The notes beneath the pieces were generated by a model. The model was not told the DNA's origin. It did not search any database and saw only the letters and a list, made by a program, of their open reading frames with translations. Shown here piece after piece: positions 24,430 to 33,343 of a stretch of DNA of 64,000 nucleotides. The DNA comes from DATMRF01 sp035566435. Lineage in GTDB: Bacteria > Verrucomicrobiota > Verrucomicrobiia > Limisphaerales > UBA8199. Location of the stretch: positions 26,791 through 90,790 of the forward strand of contig DATMRF010000077.1 in assembly GCA_035566435.1 (NCBI GenBank). The letters run 5' to 3'. A program made the translations under genes and the position numbers. Positions within the stretch are counted from its first letter, which is position 1, and the number at the start of each line of letters is the position of its first letter.

Positions 24430-24921
24430 ATGGCCCAACCCATTCCCCTGGAATTACCCGCGCGCGACCCGCGCGCTGAACTACAAGCTCGGCTGCAGAA
24501 CGCGCCACTGGAGCACGCCGAGGCTTTGCTGTCCGCTTATGAAGTTCTGCAGGGGCTGCATGATCGTGGAGTTCTGGATATGTTTCGAGGTGCTTTGGGC
24601 TCGAGCGACCGAGTGCTGGAGATTGTTGTGGATGCGGCCAAAACGCCGGAGTCGATTCGTGGAATTCGGAACATTATCATTTTAGCAAAGATTTTGGGAA
24701 CTATCGAGCCGGAGTTGGTCGAGGGATTTGCCCGGTCGCTGCCCGAAGCCATCACTTTAACGAAGGCGCACGAATCGAGGCCCCCTGGGTTCTGGGGGAT
24801 CTTGATGAAATTTAGAAACCGAAATTTCCGACGGGGCCTGGTCCTGGTCAACTCGATGCTCGAAGCGTTCGGAAGGAACCTGCCCCCCGAAAATGCCCAT
24901 CACAACAAGGCATCAAGATAA
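24430..24921 (+). CDS. DUF1641 protein, formate dehydrogenase partner
   Basis: The protein has 163 residues, all predicted helical. The pattern VLQGLHDRGVLDMFRGALGS near the N-terminus and the C-terminal RRGLVLVNSMLEAFGRNL match the DUF1641 family. In Bacillus subtilis the equivalent pair is yjgC-yjgD, a formate dehydrogenase-like enzyme plus a DUF1641 protein, so linkage here supports a role as subunit or assembly factor. The biochemical role of the family is not established to my knowledge. It lies 60 bp after the dehydrogenase and is probably cotranscribed, although the gap holds an octamer array. Confidence 0.85.
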   Translation: MAQPIPLELPARDPRAELQARLQNAPLEHAEALLSAYEVLQGLHDRGVLDMFRGALGSSDRVLEIVVDAAKTPESIRGIRNIIILAKILGTIEPELVEGFARSLPEAITLTKAHESRPPGFWGILMKFRNRNFRRGLVLVNSMLEAFGRNLPPENAHHNKASR

Positions 24922-24930
24922 TATTCCGCC

Positions 24931-25533
24931 TTACGTTTTTCGGTTTACATCATGTCCGTATAACTTTTTCGCCGGCAAATCCGCGGGAGTGTTCAGGTTG
25001 AGGTAGAACGGGCGCTCCTGCGGTGGGACAGCGTAAGCACGGCCAAGCGAAGTGCTGACAAGGCTTTTTGCCAAATGCTGGAGTGAGAAATCGCCGCTAC
25101 TGAGGGCCTGTTGTGCTATAGGCGATGCCTCCGCAGGGTAAACCGCGCACAACGGCTCGAAGTAATCCTCGTTCAGAGGAATCACCGCCTTTCCAGGCTC
25201 CGCCAGACTCCAGAGTTTGCGCAAATGCACCACCGGTACACGTGGCAGATCGATCGCCAGAACCAGCAGGTGCGACGTTTGTAGTCGGCTTAACCCCGCT
25301 CCCAACCCGCTCAAAGGTCCGCGTGAGGGAGGCTCGTCCAATACTATTTCCAGTTCGGGCGGGCACCAAACGGGTCGCGTGCGACCGGAAACCCACAGAA
25401 CGGTCGGCGGGAGTTTGCGCAACGCCCGAAGTTGTCGCTGCCAAAGTGGCTCGCCGTCAAAAACCAGGGTGGCCTTGTCCCTACCCATGCGCCGCGAACA
25501 CCCCCCTGCCAGAAGCATGGCTGTTAGCGTCAT
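24931..25533 (-). CDS. mobA: Molybdenum cofactor guanylyltransferase
   Basis: The protein has 200 residues. The N-terminal nucleotide-binding signature LLAGGCSRRMGRDKATL is the MobA consensus. The DLPRVP motif (LLVLAIDLPRVPVVHL) that binds Mg-GTP and the later NEDYFEPLCAVYPAEA segment are typical of MobA. It adds GMP to molybdopterin to form the bis-MGD cofactor that the neighbouring formate dehydrogenase needs. It is convergent with the DUF1641 gene (9-bp gap) and divergent from fdhD (88 bp). It acts in the cytoplasm. Confidence 0.92.
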   Translation of the reverse strand: MTLTAMLLAGGCSRRMGRDKATLVFDGEPLWQRQLRALRKLPPTVLWVSGRTRPVWCPPELEIVLDEPPSRGPLSGLGAGLSRLQTSHLLVLAIDLPRVPVVHLRKLWSLAEPGKAVIPLNEDYFEPLCAVYPAEASPIAQQALSSGDFSLQHLAKSLVSTSLGRAYAVPPQERPFYLNLNTPADLPAKKLYGHDVNRKT

Positions 25534-25621
25534 CGCCAGAGGTTATAACCATTACGCAGAACACCGACAACGCCCTTTACCGCACTCGAAGGCCGCCACC
25601 AGGTCATTTTGGTGGTAAGAT

Positions 25622-26617
25622 GTGATTGTGAAAGACCCATCCTCAATTGGCCGCAGAGTCAAGGAAGTTGCAGTGCGGCGGGTTCATGGCCCTGCCCTCT
25701 CCCACGAGCGGGATTACCTGGCTGCCGAAGAGCCGCTGGAAATCCGCGTCGAAGGCCATAGCGTTGCGGTGGTCATGCGGACACCCGGTGAAGATGAGGA
25801 ACTTGCGGCAGGATTTGCTGTAACGGAGGGTTTGGTGCGAACGGCCCGCGATGTAATTGAGATCCGTCATCGACCGCATTGCTTGCCGTCTTCCCGAGAC
25901 AGGCGCGATCAAAGTGGTCCGTCAGGCACGGCTTCTCGTGGTCCAGTACCAACTTCCAATGGGAGGAACGTGCGGAACTCCGTAGCTTCCCAACACGGTC
26001 TCGCATTGCAGCGGTCCGACGGGAACCTGATCAACGTGCGGTTGAGGCGGCCAGAAACCTTGGACCTCAAACGGCTGACCCGGCATGTCTTCAGTTCTTC
26101 CAGTTGCGGTATCTGCAGCAAGGCCTCGATTGATGCGGTTCGACAGCAATTCCCGCCGATCGAAGACGAATTTGAATTTGACTCGGACGTGCTGCTCGGC
26201 TTGCCGACCGCCCTTGCCTCCGCGCAAGAGACTTTCAAACGGACAGGAGGATTGCACGCCTGTGCCCTGTTCGACCTTACAGGGCGGCTTGTGGTCCTCC
26301 GCGAGGATGTCGGACGCCATAATGCGCTCGACAAAGTGGTGGGCTGGGCCCTGCTGAGGGACCGTCTGCCGCTACGGCAACATCTCATGCTTCTCAGCGG
26401 TCGCGCTTCATTTGAAATGATGCAGAAGGCGCTGGCAGCGGGCATTCCTGTCGTTGCCGCCATCTCAGCGCCGAGTAGTCTGGCTGTGGAGTTCGCGTCC
26501 GAAAGTGGCCAGACGTTGGTGGGATTCCTTCGTGGCGACAGGATGAACATTTACGCCGGTGCCGGTCGCCTGAGCAATCGCGCAGTCGAGGCAAGCCAAC
26601 TAAAGCTCGACACGTAG
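25622..26617 (+). CDS. fdhD: Formate dehydrogenase accessory sulfurtransferase FdhD
   Basis: The protein has 331 residues. FdhD moves sulfur from IscS to the Mo-bisMGD cofactor of formate dehydrogenase. The reactive Cys pair is in SSCGICSKASIDAV; LAAGFAVTEGLV, VLREDVGRHNALDKVVGW and the cofactor-binding LLSGRASFEMMQKAL are conserved. The start is a GTG at 25622 (or a second GTG at 25628); no ATG is nearby. Between residues about 88 and 135 the sequence is Arg/Ser-rich and unlike other FdhD proteins, longer than usual and perhaps an unstructured loop. The gene is divergent from mobA. Confidence 0.9.
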   Translation: MIVKDPSSIGRRVKEVAVRRVHGPALSHERDYLAAEEPLEIRVEGHSVAVVMRTPGEDEELAAGFAVTEGLVRTARDVIEIRHRPHCLPSSRDRRDQSGPSGTASRGPVPTSNGRNVRNSVASQHGLALQRSDGNLINVRLRRPETLDLKRLTRHVFSSSSCGICSKASIDAVRQQFPPIEDEFEFDSDVLLGLPTALASAQETFKRTGGLHACALFDLTGRLVVLREDVGRHNALDKVVGWALLRDRLPLRQHLMLLSGRASFEMMQKALAAGIPVVAAISAPSSLAVEFASESGQTLVGFLRGDRMNIYAGAGRLSNRAVEASQLKLDT

Positions 26618-26651
26618 AAGGCTCGACGCGGGCCAGGCATCAGGTCCCTAG

Positions 26652-28190
26652 TCAGTATCCGTTGGCCTGTTCAGTGTTCGACTGCCATCCCCCTCCAAGC
26701 GCCTTTACCAATGTGACGGCCGCGACGAGTTGTTCACCCCGGAGTTGGGTCGCGGCAAATTCAACGTTCAGCTCGGTGCTTTCAGCCGTTGCCACTTCGA
26801 GGTAAGTGATGAGGCCATCGCGGTATTGGTTGTTGACGATTTCCAGTTGTTTGCGCGCGGCGACCAGGGCGTCGCTCTCCGCCGCGTATTGATTCGCGAG
26901 AAGCGTCTGGGCGGTGAGACTGTCTTCCACCTCCGAGAAAGCACTCAATACCGTTTGGCGGTAGGTTGCGACCATTTCGTCGTAAGTTGCTTTGGCCAGT
27001 TGCAGACCGGCGCGAAGTTTTCCGCCCTCAAAGATCGGAAGGCTTATCGAAGGCCCCACCGCCCATAGCCGGCTGGACCAATTGAACAAGGAGCCTGCAT
27101 TGAGACTTTCGAACCCGGCGAGGCCGTTCAACTGAACGCTTGGGAAGAAAGCGGCCTTGGCGACGCCGATACTTGCGTTGGCGGATGCCATCCGGCGTTC
27201 TGCGGCGGCGATATCAGGTCTCCGCTCGAGCAACGCCGAAGGCAGCTCTGACGGAATCAGGGGAGGGTCACTAGAAAGCGGATGCTCCGGAATATGAAAG
27301 CTCGAGGCAGGCTGGCCAACCAGCAAAGCGAGGGCGTGATCGAATTGAGTCCGTTGGAGCACTACGGAGGGCAACTGCGCCTGCGTGGTCTTGAGAACCG
27401 TCTGTGCCTGAGCCACGTCCAGATCGGACACGGCGCCACCCGTGCGCAGATTGCGGGTCAGCTGCAGTGACTTCGTAAAAACGTCCACGCTGGAAGTAAG
27501 TACGGCTTTTTGTGCATCCAGCGCTCGGAGTGTGAAATAGTCCACCGCTACTTCCGCCTGGATCATCAGTTTGACGGATTCGAGATCGTCCGCGCTGGCC
27601 TGAAACTGCGCCCGTGCCGATTCAACGCTGCGACGGACCCGCCCCCAGAGGTCCACCTCGTAACCGGCGGTCAGCGGCACGTAAAAATCGTTGAAAGTCG
27701 CGCTCGTTCCGAAGGGCTTACCGGTCGCCGTGGAGGGAGCGGTTGGTGAGGTGCGCTGGCGCACGAACGAGCCCGAAGCGGAGAGGTTCGGGAAAAGCCC
27801 TGCACGCGCGACATTCATTTGCGCCTGGGCTTCGGACAGGCGAGCGACGGCGACCTTGAGCTCTTGATTAGCAGCCAAAGCCTGGCGTTCCAACTCATTC
27901 AATTCGCTATCACCAAAGACATCCCACCAGTTCCCTTTCGCCAGCCCGGCCTGAGGCTGGGCAATTTTCCAGATGTTCGTTGTGTCCGTAGCCACGACGT
28001 TTGTCGCGCCGGTGTAAGCTGCAGGAATGGAAGTCGCCTCCGGACGCTTGTAATCCGGTCCGACCTTGCAACCCGTGAGAAGGGCGGCTGTTAAGGCAAT
28101 GATCAGCCCGAAACGCCACGGGCTCATGTGCGTTCCACACATCGAAGTGGGTGTCACGTTTGCGGTGTGTGATTCTTGAGATCGTTTCAT
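26652..28190 (-). CDS. RND efflux outer-membrane factor, NodT family lipoprotein
   Basis: The protein has 512 residues. The signal peptide ends in a lipobox (LTAALLTGC) followed by KVGPDYKRPEA, the classic OprM/NodT-type N-terminus. Two repeated outer-membrane efflux domains follow; each has long helical, Ala/Gln-rich coiled-coil stretches (ELERQALAANQELKVAVARL, then LARVESARAQF-type repeats). It forms the trimeric TolC-like exit duct. It is the last gene of the efflux operon, 6 bp after the adaptor gene. The NodT group usually exports hydrophobic drugs; the substrate here is unknown. Confidence 0.92.
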   Translation of the reverse strand: MKRSQESHTANVTPTSMCGTHMSPWRFGLIIALTAALLTGCKVGPDYKRPEATSIPAAYTGATNVVATDTTNIWKIAQPQAGLAKGNWWDVFGDSELNELERQALAANQELKVAVARLSEAQAQMNVARAGLFPNLSASGSFVRQRTSPTAPSTATGKPFGTSATFNDFYVPLTAGYEVDLWGRVRRSVESARAQFQASADDLESVKLMIQAEVAVDYFTLRALDAQKAVLTSSVDVFTKSLQLTRNLRTGGAVSDLDVAQAQTVLKTTQAQLPSVVLQRTQFDHALALLVGQPASSFHIPEHPLSSDPPLIPSELPSALLERRPDIAAAERRMASANASIGVAKAAFFPSVQLNGLAGFESLNAGSLFNWSSRLWAVGPSISLPIFEGGKLRAGLQLAKATYDEMVATYRQTVLSAFSEVEDSLTAQTLLANQYAAESDALVAARKQLEIVNNQYRDGLITYLEVATAESTELNVEFAATQLRGEQLVAAVTLVKALGGGWQSNTEQANGY

Positions 28191-28196
28191 AACTGC

Positions 28197-29507
28197 TCAT
28201 TTCGATGCGACCGAGTTGGTCGGTTGCGCGATTCGTACCTTCAGACCGTTGACAAGAGAATCAGTAGGATTGGCGATGACACGATCTGTTGGTGCGACGC
28301 CACCGGTGACTTCGATCGTTTGTCCGAAATCACGCCCGACTTGAACCGCACGCAGTTGAACGGTGTCATTTGAACCCACTACCCCAACTTGCAGGCCCTT
28401 GGTGCGAAACACTAAAGCACTCGAGGGTAAGGTAAGAGGCGGGTCGGGATTATTGTCTTTGAAAGTGAGCTCACCGTAGCTATAGGGCAGAATTTGATTT
28501 TTCGAGTTGTCCACTTCGAGCTCTACCAGCAGCGTTCGCGAGGTTGTCGAAATCGACTCTGAGGTTGTGGTTACGTTCGCTTCAAAGGACCGTCCTGGAG
28601 TCGCTGGAGTGGTCAGGGTCGCGGTGTGGCCGGGAGCAATACCTTGCGCGTAAGATTCGGGCACCCGCACATACACCCGGAGCTTTTCGGTTTGGGCGAT
28701 ATGGAACAACTCCTTCCCACCGCTGCCCGCCACGATGAGGTCGCCGATATCGGTGTTGCGCAAAGTAATAGTGCCAGCGAACGGCGCGACCACACGCTGG
28801 AACGAGACTAACTCCTGCAACCGCCTCATGTTGGCGCGGTCCGCTTCGACGCTGGCGGCCGCCGTTTCCCTCGCGGCAGCTTTCTCCGCCGCCGCCTGCT
28901 CCGAAACCGAGGCTGTTTTCAGCAATTCTTTCCAGCGGTTATCGGTAATCTCGGCCAGATGCAGATTGGCTTGCGCCAAAACGAGTTGAGCTCTGGCTTG
29001 TGCCAATTGCTGGTCCAAATCCGGGGTTTCGATTTCGCCCAACAACTGGCCGGCCTTGACGTGCGCCCCGATGTCAGCCACCCAGTCTTTCAAGTAACCA
29101 TTCGCGCGCGCATAAATAGAGGCCTCTCTCCAGGGTCGAATTTCTGCGGGCAGGGTTAAACCATTGCCGCCTTTTTCTGGCGTGGGCGACACGAGGGATA
29201 CGGTTGGGATCGCCAGTTGGTTCATGTCCGCCACCGCAGTTCTGCCCTGGCGCCACCGAGGGATAAAGCCAAGGACAAGCCCCGCAATTAAAACCGCGGC
29301 ACCGGCACAGAACGCGATAACGCGACGCTTGCCTCGAGGTTTTCCGGCCTGTTCCCAGGTCACCCCAGTCGGCTGGTTTCCGCTGGTCGAGAGAACGGAA
29401 CCCGGCGCCTCTGCGGCGCTGGTGCCCACGTTTCTGCGGGCCTGTGTGTCGTCCAGGCCGTTGCTCGATACGCCTGGTCCGTTTTGCTGAAGTTCAACTT
29501 TATTCAT
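28197..29507 (-). CDS. RND efflux periplasmic adaptor (membrane fusion protein)
   Basis: The protein has 436 residues. One N-terminal membrane segment (VIAFCAGAAVLIAGLVLGF) follows a roughly 60-residue polar lead that is longer than usual. Next come the lipoyl-like half motifs (IYARANGYLKDWVADIGAHV), a coiled-coil hairpin (about 155-230) and beta-barrel domains (PFAGTITLRNTDIGDLI). It bridges the inner-membrane pump and the outer-membrane duct. It sits 6 bp downstream of the pump gene; the order pump-adaptor-duct is less common than adaptor-pump-duct. Confidence 0.92.
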   Translation of the reverse strand: MNKVELQQNGPGVSSNGLDDTQARRNVGTSAAEAPGSVLSTSGNQPTGVTWEQAGKPRGKRRVIAFCAGAAVLIAGLVLGFIPRWRQGRTAVADMNQLAIPTVSLVSPTPEKGGNGLTLPAEIRPWREASIYARANGYLKDWVADIGAHVKAGQLLGEIETPDLDQQLAQARAQLVLAQANLHLAEITDNRWKELLKTASVSEQAAAEKAAARETAAASVEADRANMRRLQELVSFQRVVAPFAGTITLRNTDIGDLIVAGSGGKELFHIAQTEKLRVYVRVPESYAQGIAPGHTATLTTPATPGRSFEANVTTTSESISTTSRTLLVELEVDNSKNQILPYSYGELTFKDNNPDPPLTLPSSALVFRTKGLQVGVVGSNDTVQLRAVQVGRDFGQTIEVTGGVAPTDRVIANPTDSLVNGLKVRIAQPTNSVASK

Positions 29508-29513
29508 AACTTC

Positions 29514-32500
29514 TTAGGTGGTGGCAGGGACAACCAACGTCCCGGCTGATTGTTCGTATGTGTCGGATTTGCTCTTTTGCGCCGCGGGTGCTTTTCTGTG
29601 CAGGACGCTGAACACGACCGGCACGAAGAACAGCGTGGCAAAGGTGGCGACCACGAGGCCGCCGATGACCGACCGGCCCAGAGGCGCGTTTTGCTCGCCG
29701 CCTTCTCCCAAACCGAGTGCCATCGGCACCATGCCGATAATCATGGCGAGGGCGGTCATCAGCACCGGCCGCAAACGCCCGGTGCCCGCCTCCCAGGCCG
29801 CCTGCAGCGGCGGCATGCCCTCCTGCCGGTGGTTGCGAGCGAAGGTGACCACGAGAACGGAGTTGGCGGTAGCTACACCGAGGCACATGATGGCGCCCAT
29901 CATTGCCGGCACGCTCAAGGTCGTGCCGGTGACGTATAGTCCCCAAACCACGCCTGCCAGCGCGCCGGTCAGCGCCGTCAAAATGATGAACGGGTCTAGC
30001 CAGCTTTGGAAATTGACCACGAGAAGCAAATAGATGAGCGCGATCGCCATCACCAGGCCGACGCCCAAACCTCGGAAACTGGAAGCCATCGTCTCCGCCT
30101 GGCCGCGCAACAGGATCGAGCTTCCCTTCGGCAGGTTCTTTTGAGCTTCGGCGATGATGGGCTTGATATCCTTGAGCATGCCGCCAAGGTCGCGATTGCC
30201 GACGCTGCCGAAAACATCTACGACCGGCACCAGGTTGTAGTGCGAGTAAATCGGCTGGCTGTTTGTGCGGGTAAAGGAGGCGACATTTGCCAGCAATTGT
30301 TCATCGCCGGTGCCCGGCACGCCGGCTGTAATTGGCATCGAATTGAGATCGGAGAGTGACGTCATCCGATACTCCGGCACGCGGACATTGAGGAGATATT
30401 GGACGCCCACGTACGAATCGAGCCAGAACGTAGGCTGGACTTGGGTGCTACCGCTCAGATTCAGCAGGACCGAACCGGCAATGTCGCGTTCCGAAAGGCC
30501 GAGTTCGGAAGCTTTGGTCCGGTCGATGGCGACTTGAAACCGCGGCAAATCGGACGCCTGCTGAACCCGCACGTCCACTGCTCCAGGCACATGCCGTATT
30601 TTGTCGGCGATGCTGGCAGCGATCTGCTGGTTAGCGGCCAGATCCCGGCCCAGCACCTGAACATCGAACGGCGCGGGCAGGCCAAAATTGATTGTCTCAC
30701 TAACGATGTCGGCTGGAAGAAAATAGAAAGTGACTCCTGGAAACTCGCGATTGAGCGCGAGGCGCAAGTTCCTGACATAATCCGGCGTCGGCCGATGACC
30801 GGTACGCAACGAGACGATAATGTCCGCGTCCGCCGGTCCGGAAATGCCGCTGTCGTTATAGCTCAGGTTGATGCCCGAGATGGGCAGGCCAATATTGTCG
30901 ATGAGGCCCGCCAGCTCTTTTGCGGGGATTTGGCGGCGAATTGCGTTCTCGACCCGGTCAACCAGGACGGCGCTTTCTTCAATCCGCGTGCCGGTACGGG
31001 CGCGAACGTGCAATCGGAAAATTCCGGCGTCAACGCTCGGGAAGAAATCCTGTCCCAGAAACGGCACCAGGAACAAAGAGCCGACGCAAAACGCGAGGAA
31101 GAGAACGGCGAAAGCAAGGCGATGTTGCAAGATAAGTCCGAGCAATTTGTGATAGCCCTGGCGGAAACGGTCAAAAGCGCTCTCGAAGGCTTGCTGCAAC
31201 CGAACGAACGGCCGAATCCAGGGCGAAACTCGCGCCGCCTCAGTGTGCGCCTGGTGATTTACATTCCCTTCGAACCACATCACCAATGTGGGCACGAGAG
31301 TTCGCGACAATACATACGACGCCAGCACTGCGAATACGACAGCCTCCGCCAGTGGCGCGAACAAGTAGCCCGCAACGCCCGTGAGAAAGAACATCGGAAC
31401 AAAGACGATACATATGCAAAGCGTGGACACCATCGCGGGCAGAGCGATTTCGCCAGCACCGACGATAATCCCGTTCTCCAGGGTTTCTCCTGCGCGGAGG
31501 TGCCGCTCAACGTTCTCAATCGTCACGGTTGCATCGTCCACGAGAATACCCACGGCCAACGCCAGGCCGCCCAATGTCATCAGGTTGATGGTTTGTCCGA
31601 TCGCGCTGAGGATGGCCAGAGAAGCCAGTACTGACAGGGGAATGGAGATGGCAATGATCAGTGTGCTTCTCCATGAGCCCAGGAACAGCAGGATCATCAA
31701 GGCGGTTAACGCCGCCGCAATGGCTCCTTCCCTGGCCACGCCCGCGACTGCAGCCAGCACGAAAATGGACTGATCGGCAAATTGCTTCACGACCAGGTTG
31801 TCCGTCACGGTTTTCATCACCTTAGCCATCGCTGCCTTCACGCCGGCGGCCACTTGAAGAGTGGAAGCGGTGCCATTCTTGAGGACGGTCAACATCGTGC
31901 TGCGGACCCCGTCCTGTCGCACGACGTTCTGCTGAGGCATATAGCCGTCTCGGACCTGCGCCACGTCCCGAACGCGAATGACCGCTCCATCAATCGTTTT
32001 GATCGGCAGGTCGTTCAATCGAGCAATCAGATCCGGGCTCGTATTGAGGTCAATCGGGTATTCGTTGCTTCCAATTTTCGCCGTGCCGCTCGGATACACC
32101 AGGTTCTGGGAGATGAGCGCGTTGACAACGTCCTGTTGCGAAAGGTTTTGAGCTTCCAAAGCCTTGGGATCCAGGTCCACGGAGACGACGCGCTGCTTGC
32201 CCCCATAGGGGTATGGAATTCCAACGCCCGGCACGCTAATGAGCCCCACGCGGATCGTATTCAGGGCCACATCAAATGTCTGTTGCTCTGAGAGAGTTGG
32301 ACTACTGATCCCATATTGAAGAATCGGAACGGTTGACGCGTTATATGCAATTACCAGCGGTGGGGTGGTGCCTGGCGGAAGCTGTTTCAGGATGGTTTGG
32401 CATTCGGCGGTGACCTCGGCCACGGCTCCATCCGCCGTAACTCCACGCTGAAAGAAGATTTTGACCACACCCACGCCATCGTAGGAAGTGGACTCAATGT

Positions 32501-32738
32501 GCTCGATATTGTTTACCGTCGTGGTCAGGGCGCGTTCGTCCGTATAAACCAGGCGCTGCTCGATGTCCTTTGCGCTAAGGCCGGTGTATTGCCACACGAC
32601 GCTTACCACCGGGATGTTTATGGCCGGGAAGATGTCTGTCGGCGTGCGCAACAGCACGAACGGCGTCAACAGCAGCAGCAGCAAAGCGGCAACAACGAAA
32701 GTGTAAGGCCGGCGCAAGGCTAGACGAATGATCCACAT
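29514..32738 (-). CDS. RND efflux pump, inner-membrane transporter (AcrB/HAE1-like)
   Basis: The protein has 1074 residues, full length for an RND transporter. The N-terminal segment LRRPYTFVVAALLLLLLTPF is the first transmembrane helix; two large periplasmic loops follow. Transmembrane helix 4 holds the proton-relay pair in LALAVGILVDDATVTIENV. The second half repeats the fold. The overall pattern (NIPVVSVVWQYTGLSAKDIE near residues 40-60) is that of a multidrug HAE1/MdtB-like pump rather than a CusA-type metal pump; this is by eye. It exports small molecules by proton antiport. It lies 12 bp after the receiver gene, in one operon. Confidence 0.93.
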   Translation of the reverse strand: MWIIRLALRRPYTFVVAALLLLLLTPFVLLRTPTDIFPAINIPVVSVVWQYTGLSAKDIEQRLVYTDERALTTTVNNIEHIESTSYDGVGVVKIFFQRGVTADGAVAEVTAECQTILKQLPPGTTPPLVIAYNASTVPILQYGISSPTLSEQQTFDVALNTIRVGLISVPGVGIPYPYGGKQRVVSVDLDPKALEAQNLSQQDVVNALISQNLVYPSGTAKIGSNEYPIDLNTSPDLIARLNDLPIKTIDGAVIRVRDVAQVRDGYMPQQNVVRQDGVRSTMLTVLKNGTASTLQVAAGVKAAMAKVMKTVTDNLVVKQFADQSIFVLAAVAGVAREGAIAAALTALMILLFLGSWRSTLIIAISIPLSVLASLAILSAIGQTINLMTLGGLALAVGILVDDATVTIENVERHLRAGETLENGIIVGAGEIALPAMVSTLCICIVFVPMFFLTGVAGYLFAPLAEAVVFAVLASYVLSRTLVPTLVMWFEGNVNHQAHTEAARVSPWIRPFVRLQQAFESAFDRFRQGYHKLLGLILQHRLAFAVLFLAFCVGSLFLVPFLGQDFFPSVDAGIFRLHVRARTGTRIEESAVLVDRVENAIRRQIPAKELAGLIDNIGLPISGINLSYNDSGISGPADADIIVSLRTGHRPTPDYVRNLRLALNREFPGVTFYFLPADIVSETINFGLPAPFDVQVLGRDLAANQQIAASIADKIRHVPGAVDVRVQQASDLPRFQVAIDRTKASELGLSERDIAGSVLLNLSGSTQVQPTFWLDSYVGVQYLLNVRVPEYRMTSLSDLNSMPITAGVPGTGDEQLLANVASFTRTNSQPIYSHYNLVPVVDVFGSVGNRDLGGMLKDIKPIIAEAQKNLPKGSSILLRGQAETMASSFRGLGVGLVMAIALIYLLLVVNFQSWLDPFIILTALTGALAGVVWGLYVTGTTLSVPAMMGAIMCLGVATANSVLVVTFARNHRQEGMPPLQAAWEAGTGRLRPVLMTALAMIIGMVPMALGLGEGGEQNAPLGRSVIGGLVVATFATLFFVPVVFSVLHRKAPAAQKSKSDTYEQSAGTLVVPATT

Positions 32739-32750
32739 ACAAGTTTCTCC

Positions 32751-33164
32751 TTAGTTTGAGTGCAGACGGTTAAGCTCGAGGGCCTGCCGGACTGCGTTGA
32801 GCAAGTCTTCGTCGCTACAAGGTTTGCGAAGAAAGCCCACGGCGCCCAGGTGCATTGCCTGGCGCCGTGTGGCCTCATCCCCGTGGGCCGTGAGGAAAAC
32901 CGTGGGCAAAGGCGGCTTAATGCGCTCCAGCCCTTCCTGCAGGGCCATCCCACCCATCCCAGGCATTTTTACGTCCAGAATGAGGCAGTCCATCTCCGGG
33001 AGCCGTCCCGAAAGCAGGAATGCTTCGGCTGAATCAAAACCTTCCGCGCGGTAGCCAACGGACCTTAACAGGGATTGCAGGGCCTCCCGCACCGACTCGT
33101 CGTCGTCCACAACCGCCACGCGGGGTTTGCCCGATCCGGTTGAGTCTGCTTTCGTTTCATTCAT
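32751..33164 (-). CDS. Receiver-only response regulator heading the efflux operon
   Basis: The protein has 137 residues and is a single CheY-like receiver without an output domain. The acidic pocket VVDDDESVREAL, the phosphorylated Asp in CLILDVKMPGMGG, the Thr in FLTAHGDE and the Lys in FLRKPCSDEDLL are all present, so it should be phosphorylatable. It is the first gene of the efflux operon, 12 bp before the pump. The start codon lies inside copy B of the 78-bp promoter/leader repeat. It may be phosphorylated by the histidine kinase encoded at 33976, a natural guess not shown by sequence. Confidence 0.92.
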   Translation of the reverse strand: MNETKADSTGSGKPRVAVVDDDESVREALQSLLRSVGYRAEGFDSAEAFLLSGRLPEMDCLILDVKMPGMGGMALQEGLERIKPPLPTVFLTAHGDEATRRQAMHLGAVGFLRKPCSDEDLLNAVRQALELNRLHSN

Positions 33165-33229
33165 CGGGAAACGTTAGCGCCCGGGCCGTGGTGGATTCCA
33201 TTATACCTTGGCTTGATCCCCTTCATACC
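33151..33229 (-). repeat. 79-bp promoter/leader repeat, copy B (before efflux operon)
   Basis: This is the partner of copy A at 21105-21182. It carries the same TATAAT-containing core and ends in the same ATGAATGAA start, here of the receiver gene (33164). It suggests that the efflux operon and the aldo/keto reductase operon share a promoter by duplication. Confidence 0.9.
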
Positions 33230-33343
33230 GGCGCAAAACTTGCAGCACGGCACGGGTTTTCAGCCGGGAGTGCGAGGAGGATCCCGGACGTGGGAGAATA
33301 GACGTGCGTGGCGCACGCCTGCTGTGCTGGGCTAAGCTAGACT

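Noticed and set aside
25880..26030. Possible double frameshift in fdhD
   Set aside because: The odd Arg/Ser-rich stretch keeps the frame and no neighbouring frame shows FdhD-like sequence, so it is treated as a divergent loop.
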